DNA from: Scenedesmus sp. ARA3
Taxonomy: Eukaryota; Chlorophyta; Chlorophyceae; Sphaeropleales; Scenedesmaceae
DNA length: 64,000 nt
Reading direction: 5' to 3'
Assembly: GCA_004335835.1 (NCBI GenBank)
Contig: RWJK01001568.1
Location: 1-64,000 of the forward strand
A program made the translations under genes and the position numbers. Shown piece after piece: positions 12,706 to 22,380 of the stretch (within the stretch, counting starts at the first letter, position 1; each line of letters opens with the position of its first letter). Below the pieces are notes generated by a model. It was not told the DNA's origin. It did not search any database and saw only the letters and a program-made list of their open reading frames with translations.

Positions 12706-13059
12706 GTCGGGTTGGTTGCGGTGAGAGAAGTGAGTCGAATGAGCTCGGATTGCAAGATTGTTGGTAAATAAACGAAAGAAACTGCGCTCTTGAAAGATCG
12801 CGACTGACGACATATAAGCACCAAGGGCAGGTCACGCAGGTGCCAAGCAGGGTCAGGTCAGAGGCGCAGTGGCGTAGGGCGGTGAAGGTCAACCTTCGCA
12901 GCTGAGCTTCACTGTAACATGTAGCAGACGCTTGCAAGTAATACCTGAAGCTCAGTCTCAGCAAATTCGCTTTCTCACCGCACTGCTTGCCTACCGAGCA
13001 CCTGCTTGTGCTGCTGTACCCCTCTGTCCCCAGCAACACGCACAGCACTGCACAGCGCC
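12706..13059. promoter_or_regulatory. Candidate bidirectional promoter region
   Basis: These 354 bp separate two divergent start codons: the minus-strand ATG at 12705 and the SDR ATG at 13060. No TATA box or repeated element is obvious. The call rests on gene arrangement only. Confidence 0.3.
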
Positions 13060-13468
13060 ATGCAGCGTGCTCAACGGCTCGCGGACAAAATTGCGATTGT
13101 AACAGGCGCAGCCAAGGGCATCGGCCTGGCAGTTGCACAGGTGGGTGAAGGCTGACATGGCACACACCACCAGGTGCAACTGCTTCTCAACCACCTCTGT
13201 CTGCTGTGCTGAAACGTGAGTGCTGCATGCTGCGTGATACGTTCCTGCAGGCTTTGGGTAATGAAGGGGCTGCAGTAATGGTCAGTGATGTGGATGACAG
13301 TGCAGCACAGTCAGCAGTGAACAGCTTGAAGCAGCAGGGCATCCGGGCAGAGTACACACACTGCGATGTGTCCAAGAAGGATCAGGTGCAGCAGCTGATC
13401 CAGCAGACTGTACAGCAGCTGGGAGGCATAGATATCCTGGTTGCAAATGCAGGTGGGCTGCTGCTGCA

Positions 13469-13499
<31 letters not shown>

Positions 13500-15098
13500 T
13501 GCAATGCTGGCGAGGCACCAGATGTGCTACCATCCTCTAGCTGCAGTACTCAGACTGTGCTCTGCAGCGTAGCCTACATAACAGCAACAATAACAACAAC
13601 AAGATGCCAGAGGCTATAAGCACACGCTGCTGGCCCAAAGTCTCCTCCATGGAAGCAAGCACAGCAGCGTATCGTGTGGACAAACGGTGTCAAGCAAGCT
13701 CAGCCGTTCAGTGTCGCTGCATAGCCGATTTGCTTAAAACCCACTCAATCCATTTCACCAAACTGCCAGCTGCAACTGACCCCCGTCACCTGCGTTATAG
13801 CTGGTCTGTGTGTGGTGTTGCTGCTGGCTCACCTGATGCGCGCAAGTGCAAGTGTAAACTGCACATCTGAGCAGCACAACTAAGCAGCTACGCTCAGCTG
13901 TGCTGGCAGTCAAACGCGCGGCCACCACGTGAGGACCTCCTGAACAACTAGTCTGCATGCCGCAGCTTGCGCTCCCCAACCTATGCACAACACTTCATGT
14001 TCTTCTTCTCCTTTTGCATTGTCTCCTTGTTTTTTCCTCCTGCAGGCATCGTGAAGGCATCTCCTTTCCTGAAGATGTCTGAGCAGGACTTTGACGCGGT
14101 GCTGGCGGTCAAATTTTGCAAAATCTGCATGGCAATCCCCTGATCCCCAACTAGCGCACAACTTATCTGCTGTTTCTACTTCTTCTTCTTTGTCGTCTTC
14201 TTGTTCTGCTCCTCCTGCAGGCATCGTGAAGGCCTCTCCGTTCCTGGAGATGTCGGAGCAGGACTTTGATGCGGTGCTTGCTGTCAACTTTGCAAATTCT
14301 GCATGGCAATTTCCTGATCCCGGACCTGTGCACAACTCATCTGCTGTTTCTTCATCTTTTTCTTTGTCGTCTTCTTGTTCTGCTCCTCCTGCAGGCATTG
14401 TCAAAGCCTCTCCTTTCTTGGAGATGTCGGAGCAGGACTTTGACGCGGTGCTTGCTGTCAACCTGAAGGGCGTGTTCCTCACCTGCCAGGCGGCCGCGCA
14501 GCAGATGGTGACACAGGGCCGCGGCGGCGCCATCATCACCATGAGCAGCGTGAGTTGTTGTTGTGCAGCCGCTGGCCACATCATATGATTGGGTTGACAA
14601 AGTTGAGCAGCGTGAGTCGTGAGGCATCCTGGGCCAGGGCCCCTGAGCATGCGGCGGCGCCATTATCACCATGAGCAGCTTGAGTGGCATGTATAGTATC
14701 TTTGCTCTCTTAGTGCGTCAGTGCCATAACTTCCATCGTGAGATTTGGTGCATACAGCTGGTGGCCACATCAAATGATCAGGATGCCTGAGTTGGGCAGC
14801 GGGAGCCGTGAGGCATGGGTTGGGGCCCGTGGGGGGCGGAACGGCGCCATCATCACATGAGGAGCGTGAGTGAGACAGCTGGTGGCCGCTGCGTTGATCA
14901 CACGATCTGTACGACGAGATTGGGCAGCGTGAGCCGTGAGGCATCCTGGCCCTTACAGGCACTGCGGCGCCATCATCATCACCAAGAGCAGCATGTGTTG
15001 TTCAGCAGCTGGTGGTCGAATCAGGGCGAGTCAGGGGCCGTGGGGGCACTGCAGCGCATTCGTCGCCTTGAGTTGTGAGGTGCTCGTGCTGCTGCTGC

Positions 15099-15138
<40 letters not shown>

Positions 15139-16186
15139 AGGTCAACGGTGTGATGGCCATCCCCAGCATTGCGGGCTACAACGCGTCCAAGGGCGGCGTG
15201 GACAACCTCACGCGCTGCATGGCGCTGGCGCTGGCCCCACACAACATCCGCGTCAACTCCATCGGGCCCGGCAGGTGTGTGGGGTTGTACGGCTTGCGGG
15301 GCACCCTGCAGCTCAGCGGGAGAGTGTGTGTCAGACCTTTCAAAAGAATCAGTGCTGCTATGCACCTGCTGCGTCAACACAGATTTGCCGGCCTCGATGG
15401 CGTCCGATACGACAGAAATTGCCCACTGTGGTGCTGCTTGTGTGCTAAGCACTTGGTTATCAGTGCTTGCTGCTGCGCATTCTGCAGCATCAACCCAGAG
15501 GTGGCGGTGGCGGCTCCAGCATTGCTGCGCAGTGCACGTTTCACTGCCGTCTCCTGTGCTCGCAATGCTTGGCCGCTTTTGCGTGCATGTGTGTACAAAG
15601 TGCGTGCCTGCAGCATCAACACGGAGGTGCTGGCCTCGGTGGTGTCGGATCAAGCCGCCGTGCACTAGCTGCCGAGTCTTCTTGTGTGCTAAACATTTGA
15701 CGTGTTGTACTTGCTGCTGTACGCGCCGGCAGCATCAACACGGAGGTGCTGGCCTCAGGTGGTATCCGAGACAACAAACACTGCCCATGTCAATGCTGCT
15801 CATGTGCTAAGCACTTGCTGCGTTTGCTGTTGTGCTTGCTGCTGTGCGCGCTGCAGCATCAACACGGAGGTGCTGGCTTCGGTGGTGTCTGATCAAGCCG
15901 CGTGTCATTGCTGCTTGTGCTAAGCACTTGGTGTTTTGTACTTGCTGTTCCTCATGCCTGCAGCATCAACACGGAGGTGCTGGCCTCGGTGGTGTCTGAT
16001 CAAGCTGCCATGGCGCGCGTGCTGTCACGCACACCGCTGGGCCGCGTGGGCGAGCCGAGTGAGATCGGCAGCGTGGCGGCGTTCTTGGCGAGCCAGGACG
16101 CGTCATACATGACTGGGCAGATTGTGTACGTTGATGGCGGCCGCATGGCGCTCAACTACACAGTGCCTGTGCCGCAGCAGCAGTAG
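13060..16186 (+). CDS. Short-chain dehydrogenase/reductase (3-oxoacyl-ACP reductase-like), 264 aa
   Basis: Exons are 13060-13140, 13251-13452, 14395-14549, 15141-15274 and 15964-16186 (TAG); phases close exactly. This is a classical SDR with an NAD(P)-binding Rossmann fold: TGAAKGIG at residues 15-22, Asp40-type region VSDVDDS, NAG at about 93-95, and the catalytic set Asn117 (LAVN), Ser146 (TMSS), Tyr159 and Lys163 (YNASK). The C-terminal VYVDGGR motif is typical of the FabG/glucose-1-dehydrogenase branch. Length is normal for the family. No targeting peptide is evident. The substrate cannot be told; a ketoacyl or sugar/steroid alcohol substrate is equally possible. Three of its four introns carry exon-edge decoys, and the last exon is present twice. 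Confidence 0.92.
14046..14462 (+). repeat. Triplicated acceptor/exon-start array, SDR exon 3
   Basis: About 67 bases of exon 3 start, plus the pyrimidine-rich intron end before it, recur at 14046, 14221 and 14395 (period 175 and 174 bp). All three keep TCCTGCAG. The first copy diverges to AAATTTTGC after the exon part, the second to AACTTTGC. The third continues into the true exon. The 174-bp spacing between copies 2 and 3 keeps one reading frame open across the intron-like spacer. Confidence 0.95.
14521..14998 (+). repeat. Donor/exon-end array, SDR exon 3
   Basis: The exon 3 end (GCGGCGCCATCATCACCATG then AGCAGC|GTGAGT at 14549/14550) is echoed at about 14651-14685, 14835-14872 and 14962-14998. 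Spacer sequence containing GCTGGTGGCC and GTGAGCCGTGAGGCAT is repeated with it. Two echoes have lost the GT; the one near 14862 keeps GTGAGT, as does a partial copy near 14610. Confidence 0.85.
15488..16010 (+). repeat. Five-copy acceptor/exon-start array, SDR exon 5
   Basis: The exon 5 start (CATCAACACGGAGGTGCTGG and following bases) occurs after CAG at 15488, 15614, 15733, 15857 and 15964, spacing 126, 119, 124 and 107 bp. The last one is the functional exon. The spacer with GTGCTAAGCACTTG is repeated too. All five acceptors keep AG. Splicing to the second copy would add a short segment and then stop at a TAG. Confidence 0.96.
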
Positions 16187-16215
16187 GGCACACCGTGTGT
16201 TTGCAGCGGCAGTAG

Positions 16216-16431
<216 letters not shown>

Positions 16432-17842
16432 GGCGCATGCAGCGGTGCGGCAGCGAGCAGCAAGCTCGGAGTGGGTGATGCATTGCATCAGCATGACCCC
16501 GGCGATGCATCACAATAGCAGAGGGTGCGGCATGGTGTGCTGTCAGCCAAGCAGTTGTATCATAGCAGCATCATTGGCACTGCTAAAGCTAGTAGCGTTG
16601 CAAACAACTCAAGGATTGTGCAGCTGGGGGCTGCAGGCTCCTCAGGAGTCGTGTATCATACAGCTGGCGGCGTGAATGTAGACCATGCGGTTGTATGTTT
16701 GCAAGTTGAGCATGGGCAGGTCACCTGCCCAGATAGTATCTGGCCAGGCACAACACCACTGCAAGGCAGGCATCATGCATGTGTGGTGGCTGGTAGTTGC
16801 ATATGTACTATTGATTGAGTCGTAAATTGTTTTGATTTGGTGACCGGGTCACGACCTGAGCGTTGTGTCCATCACGCCCGACACAGTTGGCTTCGGTTGC
16901 CTGCTGTGCGTCGCTTGTGATCATGCAGCGTTGACATTGACTGACAGTTGTAGTGGTTTGTGCCGAGCATGCAAGCACTTCGCAGCAGCAGAAGATGCGA
17001 CCTCTGTATTGTTAACCAGCGCTGCTTGCAGAGCAGTGGTTTGTACTGTACAGTACGTGACATGTCACGGTGGACGTTCTGCTGGCTGTGCATGGTATGC
17101 ACTGCGCTGTAACTCAGCGTCCCGTGGCGTCCAAGTTTCCTTCTATACTGTTGAGGAGCTCCTAAGAAGACACAGCCGACAGCAAACTGCCCACTGGCAG
17201 CACCGGCTTCAAGCTAATAACGATTCAGGCTTGTGTGTGTTACACTTGAACAGTCACAACCCTGCGGCATATCGAACACGACAGCCCTCAACTAAGTCAG
17301 ACAAGCAGCTTGCCGCACCGAGTGCCACTCAGCAACACTTTGCAGTGCAGCACTGGGCGTTTGCTGTACACATGTGCGTAGTGCACGTGTGGCGTCATCA
17401 TGCTGATCACGCTACTCATGATGGCCAGCATTATGCAGTTGACTGCAGTCCCATCAACTGCCGTGCGGGTGGAGACATCACGCGTCTTGCGTGCCATGTG
17501 GCATCATGCAGGCAGTGCTCCACTCTGACACATCAACTGTTGCTGATAGTATTGCAAGGGACGCATGATCCCGTGTGCAGTGCTGCCCTCTGCAGTGCAT
17601 GCCCTCCGAAGCATAACTGAGTGTTGGCAGAGCCAGCTGCAGCCGTGCAGCAATTATGCCACTGTTAGCGAGTACGGCAAATGCACAACAACAAACAACT
17701 GCATTGCCATGCTGCGGGCTGTGCTGCCGAGCGGGCTCCCTGGTGACTGCGAGTCAATGCCGAGGTAACAATACGCTGGGATGCTGCGCCATCTGCAACT
17801 AGTAGCCGTGTATGGATGCTGCCGCCTCATGCAAAAGCTTCT

Positions 17843-17935
<93 letters not shown>

Positions 17936-18604
17936 GCGGCAGCGCAAAGGAAGCTTGGTTGCGAGTGCTGCTGGTGAATATGCTTCCATATGCATGTCAT
18001 GCAACCATGCATGCATCGCAACTGCAATCAAGGACAGCAGTGCAGCAAAGAGCGCACTAGGGGAGCTGCAACCGTGCAACACGCATGTGCATTGCAACGT
18101 CATTACAGCACATTCTGGACATCAACATCAACATATGCATGAGGTCTTATAGGTGCACCACAGGGATGGCTGCATCATTACCATGCATAGTTGCGCTGCC
18201 TGCCTAGCCGGCTACCTTGGTCATAGCTCGCCCTTCTGCTGTCAGCAGCGTCAACAACGCTGTCTCAATCAGCCTGCACCATAACACAGCAGGCAGTAAG
18301 CGGCAGCAGCATTTATGCCAGCAGATGGAGCATGCATATTTCTGATTGACACCGCAGGTTTAGTTGCGGTGTGCCTGTTGTGTCTGCATGTGGCCCGAGT
18401 GTGGTTCAGTCACAGCTTATTTCAGCAGCCATACACAACCTCAGGTTAACTGCGCTGCTGTGCGCACGATGTTGCCCCACAGTTGCTTGTGTGCAGAGCA
18501 CTTGATAAGCATTGTATGCATAACCATTGAACCTGCTCTTGGTGTGTGTGGGATCACGCTGCAGCGTAGTTCTTGCTCGCTGCTGTTCCAGCCAATGCTG
18601 TTGG
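16432..18604. other. No supported gene; contains long CAG tract
   Basis: A 251-codon frame (16865-17620, +) is Cys/His-rich with no family resemblance and is treated as chance. A possible extra cornichon 3' exon lies just below the CAG tract: on the minus strand, CTGCAG is followed by a frame reading KLLHEAAASIHGY and a TAG near 17801. That placement is speculative. Confidence 0.4.
17844..17933. repeat. (CAG)30 tract
   Basis: Thirty uninterrupted CAG units on the plus strand, followed by CGG CGG. On the minus strand it reads CTG and ends directly at a CAG acceptor-like site, as the tracts do in several introns of this window. Confidence 0.97.
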
Positions 18605-19554
18605 CTATTCTGGGGCCCTGGCTGTCTTGAAGACTGCGTGGCTGCTTGTCACCTGCCAGCCTCTGCTGCTCTGCCACTCATGCAGAATAACAATGAGCAA
18701 TCCTTGTGAAAGCATCTTTGTTTGGGTTGCGGAGAGTTGCACAGCGCACCTGTACACTACCAGCACAAACAGCAGCAGGTGCGCGCCCAGCAGGATGAAG
18801 CGCTGCTTCTTCTGCTGCGGCAGCTGCCTGAAGGCGTCAGTGGTGTCCACATGCAGCAGCCTGTGGGTGTGCAAGTGCAGCATGTAGGCCAGCACTGCTG
18901 CCAGGCAGGCTCCACAGAACCAGTTGCCCGATAGCAGCAGCAGTGCAGCCATTACTGCATGCGCTACAAGCTCGTGTGTCTGCGGGATAGGTGCGGTGGC
19001 GGCCGCAGGATGTTTAGTCACTAAATTTACCAAGTTTCCAGAGCAGGGCCACAGGCCCATCCACTAAGGAGCCAGACAAGGCTCATGGGGTCCAGAAGCG
19101 CTGGAGTCAGCAGTTTGTGAGGACGGTGATGTGGGTGATGTGGGTGAGGAGCATCAAGCATGCTGGGGGCGTTGAAGTGCAATCATGAAGTACGGCCAAC
19201 AGCTTGTGTGTGTGGTGTGCAGGGTGAGACTCAACGGCGTGGAGAGTGTGCAGCTGTAGCATGCTGATAGTCTTGCAGGTACTGTTGTGCATGTGCAGCG
19301 CGTTTCACTGCAGATGCGTGAATGGCATGCATAACATACATGAGAAGGGACACTTGCAGCTGCTGCACTGCTGGGTGGCTGCTCTTCTGGGCTTAAATGC
19401 TTACCACAAAACGGTTCATCTTTGATGACAGGTCAAAGGGGTTGATGAAGTCATTTTCTAGGTCTGTGAGGCACACTATCGCATACATGTTTCTGCCCAG
19501 CAGCGTTGACTGCAGGATCATTGCAGCCACCCACACAAGCAGCTGTGGGGACAT
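18605..19554 (-). CDS. Cornichon-family ER cargo receptor
   Basis: Exon 1 is 19405-19554 and exon 2 starts at 18979. Residues 1-50 contain the family signature LTDLENDFINPFDLSSKMN after a first hydrophobic segment (LLVWVAAMILQSTLL). Exon 2 continues with a second membrane segment around VMAALLLLSGNWF, HTHRLLHVDTTDAFRQLP, QQKKQRF, and a third segment up to FVLVVYR. Cornichons sit in ER/Golgi membranes and load cargo into COPII vesicles. Phase is 0 at the first junction. The 3' end is uncertain: the frame stays open to a stop at 18605, but a good donor (CAG|GTGCGC at 18750/18749), right after the conserved YR, suggests further small exons. The start was chosen at the ATG that gives the normal cornichon N-terminus. 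Confidence 0.85.
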
Positions 19555-20412
19555 GACTGCTGCTGCTTGCTGCTCTGCTATGAAGGTGCTGGCGCCAGGG
19601 CTGCAGCTGCAGGTGCACAACAACAGCAGCAGCTACAGCATAAACCACTGTCCCCTCGCTGGATCGTTTTGACAACAGCTTGTGAACACGTTCAGCTTGT
19701 CGGTCTCAAAAACAGGTAACGTTCGGGTCTGATCGTCGTGTAGCAGTTGCAACCGGGGCTGTACTGTTTCGACAGTGAACTGTGTACGACTGCGTGCATC
19801 AGGCCCGCTTACAGTGCAGCAGAGATTGAAGATCGATCTAAAGTGCGTCCACCGCCCATCAATCATCCCACTCAGCTTGAAATTGTTACAGAAGCTTAGG
19901 TTTTGCTATAACACACAGCAGTGACACACAGCCCACTGGGGAGCTGAGGTCCAGAGCTCAAGCAGTCTCATCACCATCAGCCCTCGTCTAAAGCACGACA
20001 GCACCGCTCAAAAACTCAGCAACACCCTTTCCCTGCTTTGTCCGTTGAGCAGGTGAGCACATGCCACGGTATGCGCAAGCCAGCCTGGCAGGCTGCCAGG
20101 CTGGCAGGACACGCAACCATTCATAAGCCTCTAAGAGGCCTCTAACATGGATTGAAGCGAACACTGTTGACCACTTGCTCACTCTGCAGCCTTGCACCAT
20201 GCATGTTGGCATCCTACTAGCGCTCAGGCTTTGATTCAGTGCCTTTGCAGGCGCTGCATGTTCCAGCAGCTCCCATGCTGTTCCTCTACTATGGACTCTG
20301 GCATGGGGACAATCACAACCCAATCAACAACCACGAGAATATCACACCGCAGCTTTGCTGCAGTGCAGGAGAAGAGCCAGACACAACAACAATTGCACTG
20401 CAGCCACCCCAC
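19555..20412. other. No supported gene; holds a near-perfect inverted repeat
   Basis: The stretch includes the presumed cornichon promoter and the inverted repeat at 20079-20105. A plus-strand frame from 20239 contains PMLFLYYGLWHGDNHNP, which reads like protein, but no splice chain supports it. Confidence 0.4.
20079..20105. repeat. Perfect inverted repeat, 13-bp arms
   Basis: GCCAGCCTGGCAG and its exact complement are separated by one base. Each arm is itself nearly palindromic around CCTGG/CCAGG. It could form a hairpin in RNA from either strand; no adjacent gene end explains it. Confidence 0.9.
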
Positions 20413-22020
20413 CTGTTACGAATACACAAAAACGTGAGCATCTCATCACCCATCTGCACCTATACACGGGCCAACAGCAATGTGCTGCAAACCGCACCCC
20501 ACCACCATTCACAGCAGAGTCGGCTGTTTGAATGGCAGCCATAGCTTGTGCGTGCGTGATTACTCACACATTGCCGATAGCAGCCAAGGCACAAACCTGC
20601 CCTTTGTTGTGCACACACAGCTCCCTGCATGCACACATCAGCTGGGCGGTTGCACCCTGGGGCCTTTCAATGCCTGCAAGGCAGCAATCCACAAACGCCA
20701 ATAGCAGACCCCACTGTTAACACATGTAACAGTGGCAGCTCGCATGCCACAGGCATGAAGTTGAGCAGTGCCTGCTGCTGCTGTCTGCTTCTGCTGTATG
20801 CCACGTGCAAGCACCATGATTACTGATGTCGTTTTGCTGCAAACCTGGCTGCTACACTGCGACCTACATCAGCACGCAAGCCTCTCAGACAAACAAAGTT
20901 ATGCTGCAATGCACACAAGCTGCTGCTGCTGCTGCTGCTGCTGTGTCCCCTGCACGCCATTGCTGCTGCAAACATGGCAAACTATTGCGATCGGGGGAGG
21001 TTAAGCAGAGCACAGCACTGGCCATGCTGCATTTCTGGCCTGGTGGAAGCTTACCTCAGGCAGAACGTGGTTTCCTGGCGGCAGCGCAAAAGCAGCTGCC
21101 AGCTGTTCTGCGCTGAACTGCGGGGCCTGCTGCACTGCTGGCCTAACACCTGCTGCTGCTATGGACTCCAGCGTCCATGCATCACTCCTGTGGAGCCATG
21201 TATAGCATAAGAGAGACAGCAGCACGTCAGCGAGCAACGCAGTGCTGGCTGCAGAGGGCGTGCCATAATCACCACCATGGAGGTATGGCAAAGGCTTGCA
21301 ATGCACTGCGATTATCAGCGCTAGCAACAGCACCTAGAATTGCTCTGTGTCCACAGAACTGGGCACAACACATGCATTTGCTATGCTGATCAGTCTTTTC
21401 ATCCATGCCGCATGGCGCCCTTCCCTCAAATGCTTTATGCCGTTGTGCCGAGGCAGCTGCGCTTGTTGCAGTGTGTGATGCAGTGCGTGTTGCAGTGCGT
21501 GAAAGCCCAACTGCTGCCTGCTGGATACGCTTTGGCGTGCCAGGCTGTGCTGCACATGTGCTTGCCTGCCAGCTGCAGGCAGTGCCAGCTGTGGGTGCAG
21601 CATTCTGGCTGCCAACACAGCTGCCTTGCTGCTGCTGTGCATGCTGTTCCCTGCGTCAACCAACACTTGGTACGCACTTGTAGAGGGTGGTGTCCCCAGG
21701 TGGCTTCACTTTCTTGTAGACATCTGAGGCTTGCAGGGTGAGGGCGGCATTGCGCAGGGTTGGTGTGATGCGAGCATGCGCCCATAGGTCTGATTGTGCT
21801 GTTACTGGGTCATTGCCTCCTGCAGTCCAGTACAAAAGAGGTTTCATGGCTTGACCAAGTGCTGATTGGTGCAGCTGACGCACACCAGCATCATCAGCAT
21901 CACAGGCAGCAGCAGCAGCAGCAAGCAAGCACTCACTTGGCTTCAATGTCTGCTCAAGCAACTGCTTCAGCTGTATGTTTGCGTCATCTTGACCCTCTTG
22001 CTGCATCCCAAGTGCCTGGA
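20413..22020 (-). CDS. Unrecognised multi-exon gene (partial model)
   Basis: Exons chain in phase on the minus strand: 21937-22020, 21678-21861, 21055-21142 and tentatively 20413-20453. Donors are GTGAGT, GTGCGT, GTAAGC and GTGGGG; acceptors are CTGCAG, ATCAG, GTTAG and GTGCAG. The protein contains QLKQLLEQTLKP, MKPLLYWTAGGNDPVTAQSD, SDVYKKVKPPGDTTLYK and SAEQLAAAFALPPGNHVLPE. The composition is like real genes. I do not recognise the family and have no start or stop codon. The first exon probably lies in 22021-22280. Confidence 0.4.
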
Positions 22021-22380
22021 CTGCAGGAACAGCTGCGATCTCACGCTTCGTGGTCTGCTGGGACCACAGGCGTGTAGTCAGATTACGCCATCAAGCGGCA
22101 TCCGAACTTGGTACTATGACACAATGTAGCAAAAGACAAGATAGGGGCAACTTAGAGGTAAAGTGCAAGGAATTGTTGAGGGCGCACCCAGTTGTTATTA
22201 GGACGGTTTTGAATTGGAGCTCTGGCAGCCGGAACATCTTACGGGGGCTGGTGATCCAGCATCCGTTGTTTGAATGAAGTTAGCTGCCCGCGGGCTAGCT
22301 GACGCGCTACTCGTTGTTGAGCTCACCCAGGAGTTTGCATTGTGCGCCAACCGCACTTGATCACAAGTCACCAAGCCGCA
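22021..22380. promoter_or_regulatory. Candidate divergent promoter region
   Basis: This lies between the unrecognised minus-strand gene and the intronless plus-strand gene starting at 22381. Short minus-strand starts (ATG at 22237, or one ending at a GTAAGA donor near 22242) could be the missing first exon, but neither matches the required phase. The call is from arrangement only. Confidence 0.25.

Noticed and set aside
16865..17620. 251-codon plus-strand open frame
   Set aside because: Cys/His/Ser-rich translation without any domain, no splice context, and in a region of similar non-coding texture.
18605..18750. Last ~47 codons of the open cornichon frame as certain coding sequence
   Set aside because: Family proteins end soon after the YR motif, and a strong donor lies exactly there. 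The extension is kept only as an upper bound of the gene.
20239..20544. Plus-strand gene starting near PMLFLYYGLWHGDNHNP
   Set aside because: Attractive peptide but no matching exon up- or downstream, and it conflicts with the phase-consistent minus-strand chain.
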